Positions 1-6,293 of a stretch of DNA of 10,213 bases are shown in pieces. Below the pieces are notes generated by a model. It was given only the letters and a program-made list of their open reading frames with translations, was not told the origin of the DNA and searched no databases. Each line of letters starts with the position of its first letter. The first letter of the stretch is position 1. Source of the DNA: CAZSPT01 sp964608895 (lineage in GTDB: Bacteria > Patescibacteriota > Patescibacteriia > 2-01-FULL-39-33); the NCBI GenBank assembly GCA_964608895.1, contig CAZSPT010000029.1:1-10213 (forward strand), written 5' to 3'. The position numbers and the translations under genes were made by a program.

Positions 1-317
1 TTTTCAAACTTTACCCTAAAATATTTTTAATTGAAGCAAAACACCTTAACACATCTGGCGGTGGACAAGATAAACAAATTTCAGAATTAATTGAAATAAT
101 AAATCTCAAAGAAAAAACTCCAAATGTTTCTTATATTTCTTTTTTAGATGGCAGTTATTCAAACATTCTTTTATCTGATAGTAAAGCTGGCGATAAATTA
201 AAAACTCAAAGAAAAGAAATTAAGAAATATTTAAAAAAAAATCCAAACAATCATTGGTTAAACACTGCCGGATTTAAAAATCTGTTTTCTGACTTAATAA
301 AATCTAATAAACCTTAA
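1..317 (+). CDS. Putative restriction endonuclease, C-terminal fragment (5' end outside window)
   Basis: An open frame enters from the left edge (first full codon at 3) and ends at TAA 315-317, giving about 104 residues. Near the start, hydrophobic residues lead into IEAKH, then SGGGQDKQI and, further on, SYISFLDGSY. A hydrophobic strand ending in E-x-K is the second half of the PD-(D/E)xK nuclease motif, and the Gly-rich GGGQ segment with a following FLDG strand resembles type II restriction enzymes. The fragment ends in a Lys-rich helical stretch. The upstream Asp of the catalytic motif would lie outside the window, so catalytic integrity cannot be judged. The gene is clearly more AT-rich than the operon to the right and points towards it (convergent), which fits a separately acquired defence gene. 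The exact family is not recognised; another PD-(D/E)xK nuclease is the main alternative. Confidence 0.6.
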   Translation, partial: FKLYPKIFLIEAKHLNTSGGGQDKQISELIEIINLKEKTPNVSYISFLDGSYSNILLSDSKAGDKLKTQRKEIKKYLKKNPNNHWLNTAGFKNLFSDLIKSNKP

Positions 318-333
318 TCGCAAATTTTGGCAC

Positions 334-364
334 TTCAAACCATTTTGGATTTTTCCTGTATAAT
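334..364 (+). promoter_or_regulatory. Possible plus-strand promoter (-10 TATAAT)
   Basis: A perfect TATAAT lies at 359-364, preceded directly by TG. The best upstream hexamer at a plausible distance is TTCAAA (334-339) with a 19-base spacer, which is a weak -35. If used, transcription would start near 371 and run through the structured island to the hairpin at 600-632. In AT-rich DNA such boxes occur by chance, so confidence is low. Confidence 0.25.
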
Positions 365-370
365 TTGCGT

Positions 371-632
371 AATTCTCTTATTTTTGACTTAATTGAGGTA
401 ATAAAAATTTCCAACTTGCGGACATCAATACCGCCAAGTTTCACTTTCAAAAGAAATTGGAAGGTTGCGCCTCGCGGAGAAGCCGCTCGGCGCGCTGGAG
501 TTGTTTTTGGAGTAAAATATCCGCTACTTTTTATCGGCGCAACTCTCTGGTTCTTTGCAGACGGCCTTCAATTTATTTGCGCTTTGCTGCTCAGCCGGCC
601 CCGACGAATTTGATCTCCGCTCGGGATTTTTT
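371..632 (+). ncRNA. Candidate structured small RNA (no known family recognised)
   Basis: The call rests on three linked signs: a TATAAT box ending at 364, a GC-rich core with strong inverted repeats, and a hairpin plus T-run ending near 632. In the core, GCGCC (467-471) pairs with GGCGC (489-493), and inside it GCGG (474-477) pairs with CCGC (483-486) around an AGAAG loop. Alternatively, GTTGCGCC (464-471) pairs perfectly with GGCGCAAC (536-543), whose GCGCAA part can also pair with TTGCGC (577-582). These mutually exclusive pairings resemble a folding switch. No signature of tmRNA, 6S, SRP RNA, RNase P RNA or a tRNA was seen. It could instead be a decayed repeat element. Confidence 0.25.
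600..632 (+). terminator. Rho-independent terminator-like hairpin, plus strand
   Basis: CCCGA (600-604) pairs with TCGGG (621-625). A nearby CG/CG pairing can extend the stem with a bulge. The stem is followed by A and then a run of six T (627-632). The T-run lies only on the plus-strand downstream side, so it would stop rightward transcripts, either a small RNA from the TATAAT box or read-through from the nuclease-like gene. It would not serve the minus-strand operon. Confidence 0.45.
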
Positions 633-639
633 ATTTACC

Positions 640-660
640 CAAAACACGGGTTTTGCGTGT
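640..660 (-). terminator. Weak hairpin just after comF
   Basis: Read on the minus strand, ACACG and CGTGT form a 5-bp stem (forward 656-660 and 644-648) followed by only three T. An alternative stem uses CAAAAC (640-645) and GTTTTG (650-655). It begins 13 bases past the comF stop codon, where an operon terminator would be expected, but the short stem and short T-run make it weak. Confidence 0.2.
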
Positions 661-672
661 AGAAATTAAAAA

Positions 673-1365
673 TCAATTTCTGGCTAAAACCACTCCGAAA
701 ACTTTTGAAAAACCATTAATCCGAAGAACTTTGGCGGATTCTTGAAGAGTCGCTCCGGTAGTATAGACATCATCAACCAAAACAACGGGCGGCCGAAAGC
801 TTTTGGGAGTTTTTTCATTAAACTGAAAAACCCCTTGGACATTTTTCCGCCGTTCAACCGAGGAAAGCGAAACTTGAGGCGGCCGACCTGATTTCCGCTT
901 AAAAAAATCAGATTTCAACGGATTACCGACCAATTGGCTGATGCTCCGGGCAATCAGCTCGGCCTGGTTAAACCCCCGGTTTAAAAACCGCCGCCGAGCC
1001 AAAGGAACCGGAACGAGCCAAAAACTTTTTTTCCAACCGGAAACTCGGGAAAAATAATCAATAATCACCTGATTAAAAACCTCTAAAACATCCCGGGCGT
1101 AATAATATTTAACCGCTTTAATAATTTCAGCGACAAGTGGCTGGCGATAATCGGCCAAAACCCAAAGACCGTCCAACCAGGAATTCTTTCGGCAGTTAAA
1201 ACAAGTCCGGCAGTTCGGCTGGAGCCGCCGGCAAATTGGACAGCGATAATCTGTTTTCGGCCGCAAAAAAAGCCGGCAAGACCGGCAAAGCCATTCCCCT
1301 TCTCGACCGCAACCGAGGCAGTACTTCGGAAAAACCAAATCAAAAACTTTTTCAGTGATTAACAT
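673..1365 (-). CDS. comF: ComF family protein (zinc ribbons plus phosphoribosyltransferase domain)
   Basis: This is a 230-residue protein of the usual ComF length. The N-terminus carries paired cysteines expected to bind zinc: C16-x2-C19, C27-x2-C30, C42-x2-C45 and C55-x2-C58, forming a double zinc ribbon. The second half is a type I phosphoribosyltransferase-like domain. It shows the ComF-typical segment VPVPLARRRFLNRGFNQAE and the PRPP-binding motif VVLVDDVYTTGAT at about 194-206, with the key Asp pair D198-D199 intact. ComF proteins are known for a cytoplasmic role in natural transformation, handling incoming single-stranded DNA. It is the last gene of the operon, 6 bases after the VirB8-like gene, with no clear Shine-Dalgarno site, so it is probably translated by coupling. 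The placement links a competence function to the secretion-type genes upstream. The family call is firm; the exact substrate is not known from sequence. Confidence 0.93.
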   Translation of the reverse strand: MLITEKVFDLVFPKYCLGCGREGEWLCRSCRLFLRPKTDYRCPICRRLQPNCRTCFNCRKNSWLDGLWVLADYRQPLVAEIIKAVKYYYARDVLEVFNQVIIDYFSRVSGWKKSFWLVPVPLARRRFLNRGFNQAELIARSISQLVGNPLKSDFFKRKSGRPPQVSLSSVERRKNVQGVFQFNEKTPKSFRPPVVLVDDVYTTGATLQESAKVLRINGFSKVFGVVLARN

Positions 1366-1371
1366 CTTAAA

Positions 1372-1923
1372 TTACTGCCAAACCGCCTCGGCTACTTTCC
1401 AACCGTCCGGCTGTTTGACCAGCTCCAAACGAATATCTTGATAATAGACTTTTGAGGACTGGTTCTCAAAATAGCGAACCCGCTGGGTAGAAACCAAAAT
1501 AACCGCCCGGTCTTCGGAGAAACTTAAAAAACGGCTTGATAAAGCTCGGGCATCATAGCCGTAATATTCTTGACGCTCAGTGCCGGCAGCAATAATTTCC
1601 TGAACCTCTTTTTCCAGCTCGGGAGTCATTAGCGACTGCAAATCCTCCAAATTTCCAAAAGGATTATCACTGGAATAACTGCCAAACCTCTCAGCGAAGG
1701 AAAAGGCGGTTTCTTCCACTTCAAGAGAATAATTCTTCGGCTTGGTTTTTTGGGAAGACGGTAATTCAGCCGATTCAGCCGGCCGGGCCTCTTCGGTTTC
1801 TTCCTGGTCGCCGGCGGACGGCTCTTCGGTCCGGCGGCCGAGTATCACGAAAACAACCAAAACAAGCGCTGCCAAGGCAATCAACGCCAAAATTGAAAAA
1901 ATAATTATTTTTCTTTGATTCAT
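1372..1923 (-). CDS. VirB8/TcpC-like single-pass membrane protein
   Basis: This 183-residue protein has a short basic N-terminus, one strong membrane helix at about 6-28, and then an acidic Pro/Ser/Glu linker (about 31-62). A globular domain follows from about 65 to 183. That domain begins with a helix (TAFSFAERFGSY), followed by a helix-rich part and a strand-rich end (RFLSFSEDRAVILV, RVRYF, YYQDIRLELV, GWKVAEAVW). This helix-then-sheet pattern ending in a Trp-containing strand matches the NTF2-like fold of VirB8 and TcpC, the scaffold proteins of type IV secretion systems. The protein would be anchored in the cytoplasmic membrane with the domain outside. It lies directly after the VirB4 gene (9-base gap). 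No single diagnostic motif identifies the family, so the call is from fold pattern and context. A general NTF2-like or Tim44-like lipid-proximal protein is the alternative. Confidence 0.6.
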   Translation of the reverse strand: MNQRKIIIFSILALIALAALVLVVFVILGRRTEEPSAGDQEETEEARPAESAELPSSQKTKPKNYSLEVEETAFSFAERFGSYSSDNPFGNLEDLQSLMTPELEKEVQEIIAAGTERQEYYGYDARALSSRFLSFSEDRAVILVSTQRVRYFENQSSKVYYQDIRLELVKQPDGWKVAEAVWQ

Positions 1924-1932
1924 AATTGAAAA

Positions 1933-3864
1933 TTATTTTGATTTTTCCGGCTGATTCTGACCTTTGCCGTTCCTTTCCATTGCCTGCTGAAATTCTTTTT
2001 TAGCCTGCTCAATCTCCAGAAGCTGACGGGGATCGGAAGTAATCAGCTGGTCCTCGGAATAAGAAGCGACTACTTTAATAGCAACATGCTTACTGCCGGC
2101 AAAGAATATCCCTTCGCCGACTCCGCTTTCCAAAAGAAGATATTTTTCCCCTTTAGTAAGGATAAAAGTTTTTTGAATCAACTCAATCGCCGACGGCGAC
2201 TGCCTCATTAAAAGCTTTAAGGCGGAATTATGGACAATTGCCTTGCCATAATTAGAGGAAAGAAAGTCACTGACATCTTGAGTAATCGTGGTCACTCCGA
2301 GATAGTACTTGCGACAACGCTTAATTAAAGCAAAAATGAATTTAGCTGAATCTTCCCGCTGCATTAGCCACCAAGCTTCGTCAACAACCATAATCCGCTT
2401 CTTCATCTCGCTCCGGACAATATTCCAAATATAATTGATAATAGTGTAAATAGCCAAAGGCTTTAGTTCGTCCTCTAAGTCCCGAACGCTGAAAACCACC
2501 AATTGGTTGTCGGTTTTGATATTGGTCGGGTGGTTAAGAAAACCGGCAAAAGTCCCTTGAGTATATTTCTTTAACCGAAGAACAATATTTTCAGCTCCCT
2601 CCATTCCTTCCAAAATCTCTTGGAAATCCTTCATCACCGGCGGAGTAACTTTTGACAAATCAGCTTCGGGAGTGATGTCTTTTTTAGCGTAGGTTTCCAA
2701 AAGAGCCTGGTCAATCAAAGAATCCTCTTCAGGAGTCAGGTCGCCGATCATCAGCCGGACCAGCCCTTTGGCGGTAATGACGGCGCTCCGGATAATATCG
2801 CCTGCTTCGGCCTGGCCGCCAACCGCCCGGGGCAAATCAAAAGGATTAAGTTTGCTCTCGGAATTAAGGGAAATATCAAGATAAGTTCCGCCGACTGCTT
2901 CGCAAAGATGCTGGTATTCCCGCTCCGGGTCAATAATAATAATATCAGTTCCGAACATCATTGACCGAAGAACTTCCAGTTTGATTGTATACGATTTTCC
3001 GGCCCCTGAAGTGGCGAAAACAACCTCATTGGCGTTCTCAAGCGAAAAACGGTCAAAAAGAATCAAGCTGTTGTTATGACGGTTGATTCCGTAAAGCACT
3101 CCATTATTGGAAGTCAAATCGGAAGAAACAAACGGAAAAGAACTCGCCGCCGGAGAAGTGTTCATATTAACCAGCACCTGAAGCTCGTCAAAAGCCAGGG
3201 GCAAACTGGAATTAAAACCTTGCTCGGACTGATAGAAAACCCGCTTGGAAAAAATCAAAGTCGAGCCGAAATTATTCTCAATCCGCTCAGTCGCCTTGTC
3301 AAGCTCTTCCAAACTTTTGGCATAGACAGTGATATAGAGGCCGGTTTGAAAAAAATGCTCAATTCCCTGGGTTAGATCGTCCCGAAGTCTTTCCATATCT
3401 TTTAGGGCGGTTTCCCGAAGAGGATCCCGAGGAGCGCCTTTTTCAGCATCAGCCATCAAGCCGGCTTGAATATTGCCGACCCGCTTCTTGAGCTGCTTCA
3501 AAATCACCGCCGAGTCAACCGGATAAAAATAAAGCGAAACATCAAAAGTTACATCCATATTAACAATCGGAGCAAACCAGCCGACATTGATATAGCGGGG
3601 ATATTGAACGACAAAAATTGTCCGGGCGTAAAAATCTCCCAACCTGATATAAGAGCTGAAAACCTCCAAAGAAGCCGGAGCAATCAAATCTCGAACCGAA
3701 ACCAATCCTTGACGATAGCTCCGCTCCTTTTCAAGAGCTTCTTTGGCCGCCGCTTCCTGTTGGCGCTTCAAAAGCTTCTGCTCTTCGGCGTTAAGCTCTT
3801 CTCGGGAGCGAGCCGGAGAGTTATTTTCAGCGGCGGCTTTTTCTATTTTTTTGGGATTAAACAT
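1933..3864 (-). CDS. virB4: VirB4-family type IV secretion ATPase
   Basis: This 643-residue protein is slightly shorter than a classical VirB4 (about 800). It starts with a charged helical stretch (1-50) likely to form a coiled coil. A VirB4/TrbE-like N-terminal domain follows (about 55-275), and then a AAA/RecA-type ATPase domain. The Walker A motif is ATSGAGKS at 284-291, with Ala in the first position where most members have Gly; this still fits the [AG]xxxxGK[ST] pattern. DPEREY at 312-317 follows as is typical of VirB4. Walker B is IMVVDEAWW at 491-499, with D495 and E496, and TTITQD at 525-530 provides the conserved Gln after Walker B. No membrane segment is seen, so it should be a cytoplasmic, membrane-associated hexamer that powers assembly or transport. 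It lies 14 bases after the TraC-like gene. Family assignment is firm; the transported substrate is unknown. Confidence 0.93.
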   Translation of the reverse strand: MFNPKKIEKAAAENNSPARSREELNAEEQKLLKRQQEAAAKEALEKERSYRQGLVSVRDLIAPASLEVFSSYIRLGDFYARTIFVVQYPRYINVGWFAPIVNMDVTFDVSLYFYPVDSAVILKQLKKRVGNIQAGLMADAEKGAPRDPLRETALKDMERLRDDLTQGIEHFFQTGLYITVYAKSLEELDKATERIENNFGSTLIFSKRVFYQSEQGFNSSLPLAFDELQVLVNMNTSPAASSFPFVSSDLTSNNGVLYGINRHNNSLILFDRFSLENANEVVFATSGAGKSYTIKLEVLRSMMFGTDIIIIDPEREYQHLCEAVGGTYLDISLNSESKLNPFDLPRAVGGQAEAGDIIRSAVITAKGLVRLMIGDLTPEEDSLIDQALLETYAKKDITPEADLSKVTPPVMKDFQEILEGMEGAENIVLRLKKYTQGTFAGFLNHPTNIKTDNQLVVFSVRDLEDELKPLAIYTIINYIWNIVRSEMKKRIMVVDEAWWLMQREDSAKFIFALIKRCRKYYLGVTTITQDVSDFLSSNYGKAIVHNSALKLLMRQSPSAIELIQKTFILTKGEKYLLLESGVGEGIFFAGSKHVAIKVVASYSEDQLITSDPRQLLEIEQAKKEFQQAMERNGKGQNQPEKSK

Positions 3865-3878
3865 AAAATTTCTTAAAT

Positions 3879-4565
3879 TCAGTTTTCTTCCAATTTAAGT
3901 TTTTTCAAATCAACCATTTTTTGAACTTTGGAAATAACCGGATTGTAGTTAGTGTAATACAACTCAATCAACAGCTGGGTGGTCAAAACCGAAGAGCGCA
4001 ATCCAATGCTGTTCAGCCCGCTGACAATTTTATCAACCCGGCTGAAAAGCTCCTGGCGGCGGCGGGAAAACTCTTTTTCTTTTAAATTAATTACCCGGAG
4101 CGGAGAAACAATGTCTTTAATCCTCCGCCAAAAACTTATTCCCCCTTTTAAGGCCGGGTCATAAGGGATGACTAAATAAAAACGCTTAGTCATAATTTCA
4201 CCAAGCTCAATCAGCTGGGAAATATAATCCCGATATTCAGTAATCTGAAGCTGAAGAAGCTCGTTTTCCTGATTTTTCTCGGCCTGCTTGAGTTGCTGGA
4301 GATAATCGTCAAGATCCAAGCCCCGCGACTGGACGACTATTTGAAGAGGGAGCTCCAAAGAATTAAGAAAACTAAGATAGCCGGAAACAATCGCCTGCTG
4401 TTCGTCCTGGGACTTTAAAGCAAAATTAATGCTTGAAACAAGCAAAACCGCTCGGATAGTCCCATCCTTTAAAATAACACAGTCATCCCGAATTTCAGCA
4501 ATCGGCAAATGATTTTGAGTGCTGGGAGTTTTTTTATTCGCTCGGCGGACGGTCTTTTTCTTCAT
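3879..4565 (-). CDS. TraC-like domain protein, VirB4 partner
   Basis: This 228-residue soluble protein begins with a Lys/Arg-rich tail (1-12). A compact domain follows containing LPIAEIRDDCVILKDGTIRA (19-38), the segment SSINFALKSQDEQ (44-56) and a strand QIVVQSRGLDLDDYL (75-89). A long charged helix (about 90-127) leads into FYLVIPYDP (129-137). The C-terminal part is again helical. These features match the stand-alone TraC-like proteins found before VirB4 in candidate-phyla conjugation loci, which resemble the N-terminal domain of VirB4/TraC ATPases without the ATPase core. No Walker motif is present, so it cannot hydrolyse ATP by itself. It overlaps the PrgI gene by 4 bases (ATGA type) and precedes virB4, so co-translation and complex formation with VirB4 are likely. 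The partner role is an inference from context. Confidence 0.75.
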   Translation of the reverse strand: MKKKTVRRANKKTPSTQNHLPIAEIRDDCVILKDGTIRAVLLVSSINFALKSQDEQQAIVSGYLSFLNSLELPLQIVVQSRGLDLDDYLQQLKQAEKNQENELLQLQITEYRDYISQLIELGEIMTKRFYLVIPYDPALKGGISFWRRIKDIVSPLRVINLKEKEFSRRRQELFSRVDKIVSGLNSIGLRSSVLTTQLLIELYYTNYNPVISKVQKMVDLKKLKLEEN

Positions 4566-5011
4566 TGTTTGAAGTTATTATTCTCGCCTTGATAAACGCC
4601 TCCGGTGTCAACAATTAAAGACAATTCAGACAATCTTGAGGAAGTTACCCGGGGAGCGGTTCGGTTTTGAGAACGATTCCTCTCCTGATCCTGTTCTTTT
4701 TCCCTTTTTTGAAAAACCTCTTTCCGGGAAAGACTCCGGCGCCAGACCTTAAGCTTGGGGCTTTTCAAAGTGGCCAGAAAATTAAGAATAAAATAATGAA
4801 ACGACTGGCCATTTATTTTAACAAAAGCGACTACTAAAGTTATCCCTAAAACCGCCAATCCAGAAACCGCGAACAGGGAAAAATCAAACAGTTTATAAAA
4901 GATAAAAATAATCAGGCCGGCAATAATTAGTTCAATAAACTGACGGATGGTTATTGGGCCGATTACTTTGCTTTCAACTTCCAAAAATTGGGGAACGGTA
5001 ATTTTATCCAT
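4562..5011 (-). CDS. prgI: PrgI family protein (VirB3-like inner-membrane component)
   Basis: This 149-residue protein has the hallmark N-terminus of the PrgI family: a short VPQFLEVESKVIGPITIRQF segment (6-25) followed by two membrane helices at about 26-41 and 44-66. PrgI is the small VirB3-like partner of VirB4 in Gram-positive-type conjugation systems. After the second helix, the segment NGQSFHYFILNFLATLKSPKLKVW (67-90) leads into a polar Lys/Glu/Arg-rich cytoplasmic tail that ends in a short hydrophobic patch (SELSLIVDTGG). Its ATG lies 1 base from the stop codon of the upstream gene, and its own end overlaps the TraC-like gene, so all three are tightly coupled. No Shine-Dalgarno site is visible. 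The family call is good; the tail is longer than the core family needs. Confidence 0.88.
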   Translation of the reverse strand: MDKITVPQFLEVESKVIGPITIRQFIELIIAGLIIFIFYKLFDFSLFAVSGLAVLGITLVVAFVKINGQSFHYFILNFLATLKSPKLKVWRRSLSRKEVFQKREKEQDQERNRSQNRTAPRVTSSRLSELSLIVDTGGVYQGENNNFKQ

Positions 5012-5012
5012 A

Positions 5013-6290
5013 CTAAAACCGAAGTGATTTATTCAACGCCATCACTGCCTGAAATTCCTCCAAAGAAAGGGTCGGCTTGCCGGCTCGACGGCGCTCGGCG
5101 ATTATTTCCTCAACGCTTTTGTTTTGAGAAAGGCTTTCTTGGCCGAGCAGCCGATAAAATTTATTGACTTCACTCTTGTGCCAGGCTTCAACGCCGGCCA
5201 GCCGCTTTTGATAGGACTGTTTTTCCAAAAGATTGATTTTTTCCCTAATTTTTCCGGCTGCCTTTTCAGAATTATCGGCCAGCCGCCGGAAATCAATCAA
5301 AGTCATCCGCTCAAGTTCCTCAATCGGACCAACCAATCTTTTCTGAAATTTCAAATCATCCAAATTCGGCCGATTCCGGGAAACTTTCGGCGGCGGACCG
5401 TCTAAAGCATAGGGTTGGGGGCGAACCGGCGGCAAATTATCTTTTTTCTCCGAAGATTTTGGCTTTTTTTCGGACCGGGCAGAGCTGACCACCGGCAAAC
5501 CGTCTTCTTCGCCAATTGATATTTTTGGCGGAGTCTTGGGAAGTGATTTCGGCTTCTGCCGCTCCGGCTGGCGAACCGGCGGCCGATACAGGGAAACTCC
5601 TCCGTCTTCTTTTCTTTTTTCCTCCAAAGTCTTTCGGCGAGAGCGCTTTTTTTCTTTTGGAAGAATAGCCGGCTTTTTTTTGGAACCAAAGCCTGAATCC
5701 AAAGCCCGACCGGATATTTTCTTTTCAGCCAGCTTCCGATTGATTATCTCCAACAAACGTTCAGCCAGCTCCTGATTAAAATCCAAACCTGACCGGGTAG
5801 TTTTGTTTTTTAAAACTTCAACAGTTTCCAAATCATCCCGAACGTCTTTCAGCCGGGAAACAATAATCTGGCGCAGCCGGTTGACCAACCGCTCGTCTTT
5901 TTCATTATACCCGAATCGGGAAATAATTTCATCCGCCGCCTGATAATAATCGTTAATAAAAGGGATCGGCCGGGAAGCCTTCGGCGGTTCGGGGGAAACT
6001 TTTTTCTGTTCAAGCTTTTTTTGAAACTCTTCCAATTCGGGGAAATAATCCTTCATTTTCCAGAAATGATTTTTAACCGCCGCCGCCGCCGTTCTAAAAG
6101 CTGAATCAGCTCCTAAAAAAGCAGTCAAATTCCTTTGGAAATCATCAAAACCGTCAGTCCCGGCAACCACCCGGGCAATCAGCTTAAAAACTTCTGAAAT
6201 TTGAGCATCAGACAAATTCAGCTCCTTAATCCAAGGATGGCTGTCTTTTAACTCTTGAGGATTTTGAAAAATATCTTTTGTTTTAGCCAT
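5013..6290 (-). CDS. Conserved-looking unknown protein with Pro/Lys-rich linker, type IV secretion locus
   Basis: The family is not recognised by name. The 425-residue protein has no signal peptide and no membrane helix, so it is probably cytoplasmic. Three parts are visible. The first is a helical N-terminal region (1-190) with acidic and aromatic residues and a five-Ala run at about 68-71. The second is a disordered basic linker (about 190-308) rich in Lys, Pro and Ser with two PPVR motifs (237-240 and 287-290). The third is a compact C-terminal domain (about 309-425) containing LVGPIEELERMTLIDFRRL (319-337), a Trp-containing helix (GVEAWHKSEVNKFYRLLG) and an end TLSLEEFQAVMALNKSLRF. The C-terminal part looks like a real, conserved fold rather than linker. 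The gene sits between the VirB6-like gene (3-base gap) and prgI (1-base gap), so it is probably an accessory or regulatory part of the same machine. Any function is speculation. Confidence 0.85.
   Translation of the reverse strand: MAKTKDIFQNPQELKDSHPWIKELNLSDAQISEVFKLIARVVAGTDGFDDFQRNLTAFLGADSAFRTAAAAVKNHFWKMKDYFPELEEFQKKLEQKKVSPEPPKASRPIPFINDYYQAADEIISRFGYNEKDERLVNRLRQIIVSRLKDVRDDLETVEVLKNKTTRSGLDFNQELAERLLEIINRKLAEKKISGRALDSGFGSKKKPAILPKEKKRSRRKTLEEKRKEDGGVSLYRPPVRQPERQKPKSLPKTPPKISIGEEDGLPVVSSARSEKKPKSSEKKDNLPPVRPQPYALDGPPPKVSRNRPNLDDLKFQKRLVGPIEELERMTLIDFRRLADNSEKAAGKIREKINLLEKQSYQKRLAGVEAWHKSEVNKFYRLLGQESLSQNKSVEEIIAERRRAGKPTLSLEEFQAVMALNKSLRF
6077..6091. repeat. Short (CCG)5 trinucleotide run
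   Basis: Five perfect CCG units lie in the unknown 425-residue gene. On the coding strand they contribute to an alanine run near residue 70. The tract is in frame, so unit-number changes would alter the protein by single residues without a frameshift. Confidence 0.8.
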
Positions 6291-6293
6291 AAT

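Larger units (their letters stand above)
318..672. other. Intergenic region between convergent genes, with a GC-rich structured island
   Basis: This 355-base stretch separates the plus-strand nuclease-like gene from the end of the minus-strand operon. The left part (318-460) is AT-rich and carries a TATAAT box. The middle (about 464-626) is suddenly GC-rich and full of short inverted repeats. The right part carries a hairpin with a T-run and a second small hairpin. An 82-codon plus-strand frame with a TTG start (365-613) and a 49-codon minus-strand frame (304-450) cross it. Neither has a ribosome binding site or recognisable domain. Confidence 0.6.

Noticed and set aside
365..613. 82-residue plus-strand frame with a TTG start and a hydrophobic stretch
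   Set aside because: It has no ribosome binding site, starts inside the TATAAT region, runs across strong inverted repeats and ends in the terminator-like hairpin. The hydrophobic part falls on the structured island, so a non-coding explanation is preferred, although a small membrane protein cannot be fully excluded.
457..669. 70-residue plus-strand frame over the same island
   Set aside because: It overlaps the other frame in a different phase, reads through the hairpin and T-run, and has an Arg/Ser-rich composition typical of spurious frames in GC-rich repeats.
3076..3876. Two plus-strand frames of 99 and 136 residues antisense to virB4
   Set aside because: The opposite strand has a well-supported ATPase gene with intact motifs throughout this stretch, and these frames show no domain or start signal.
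5418..5584. Repeated GGCGAACCGGCGGC words as a possible regulatory repeat
   Set aside because: The two copies lie in frame inside the unknown 425-residue gene and encode the repeated PPVR motif of the linker, so a protein-level repeat explains them.
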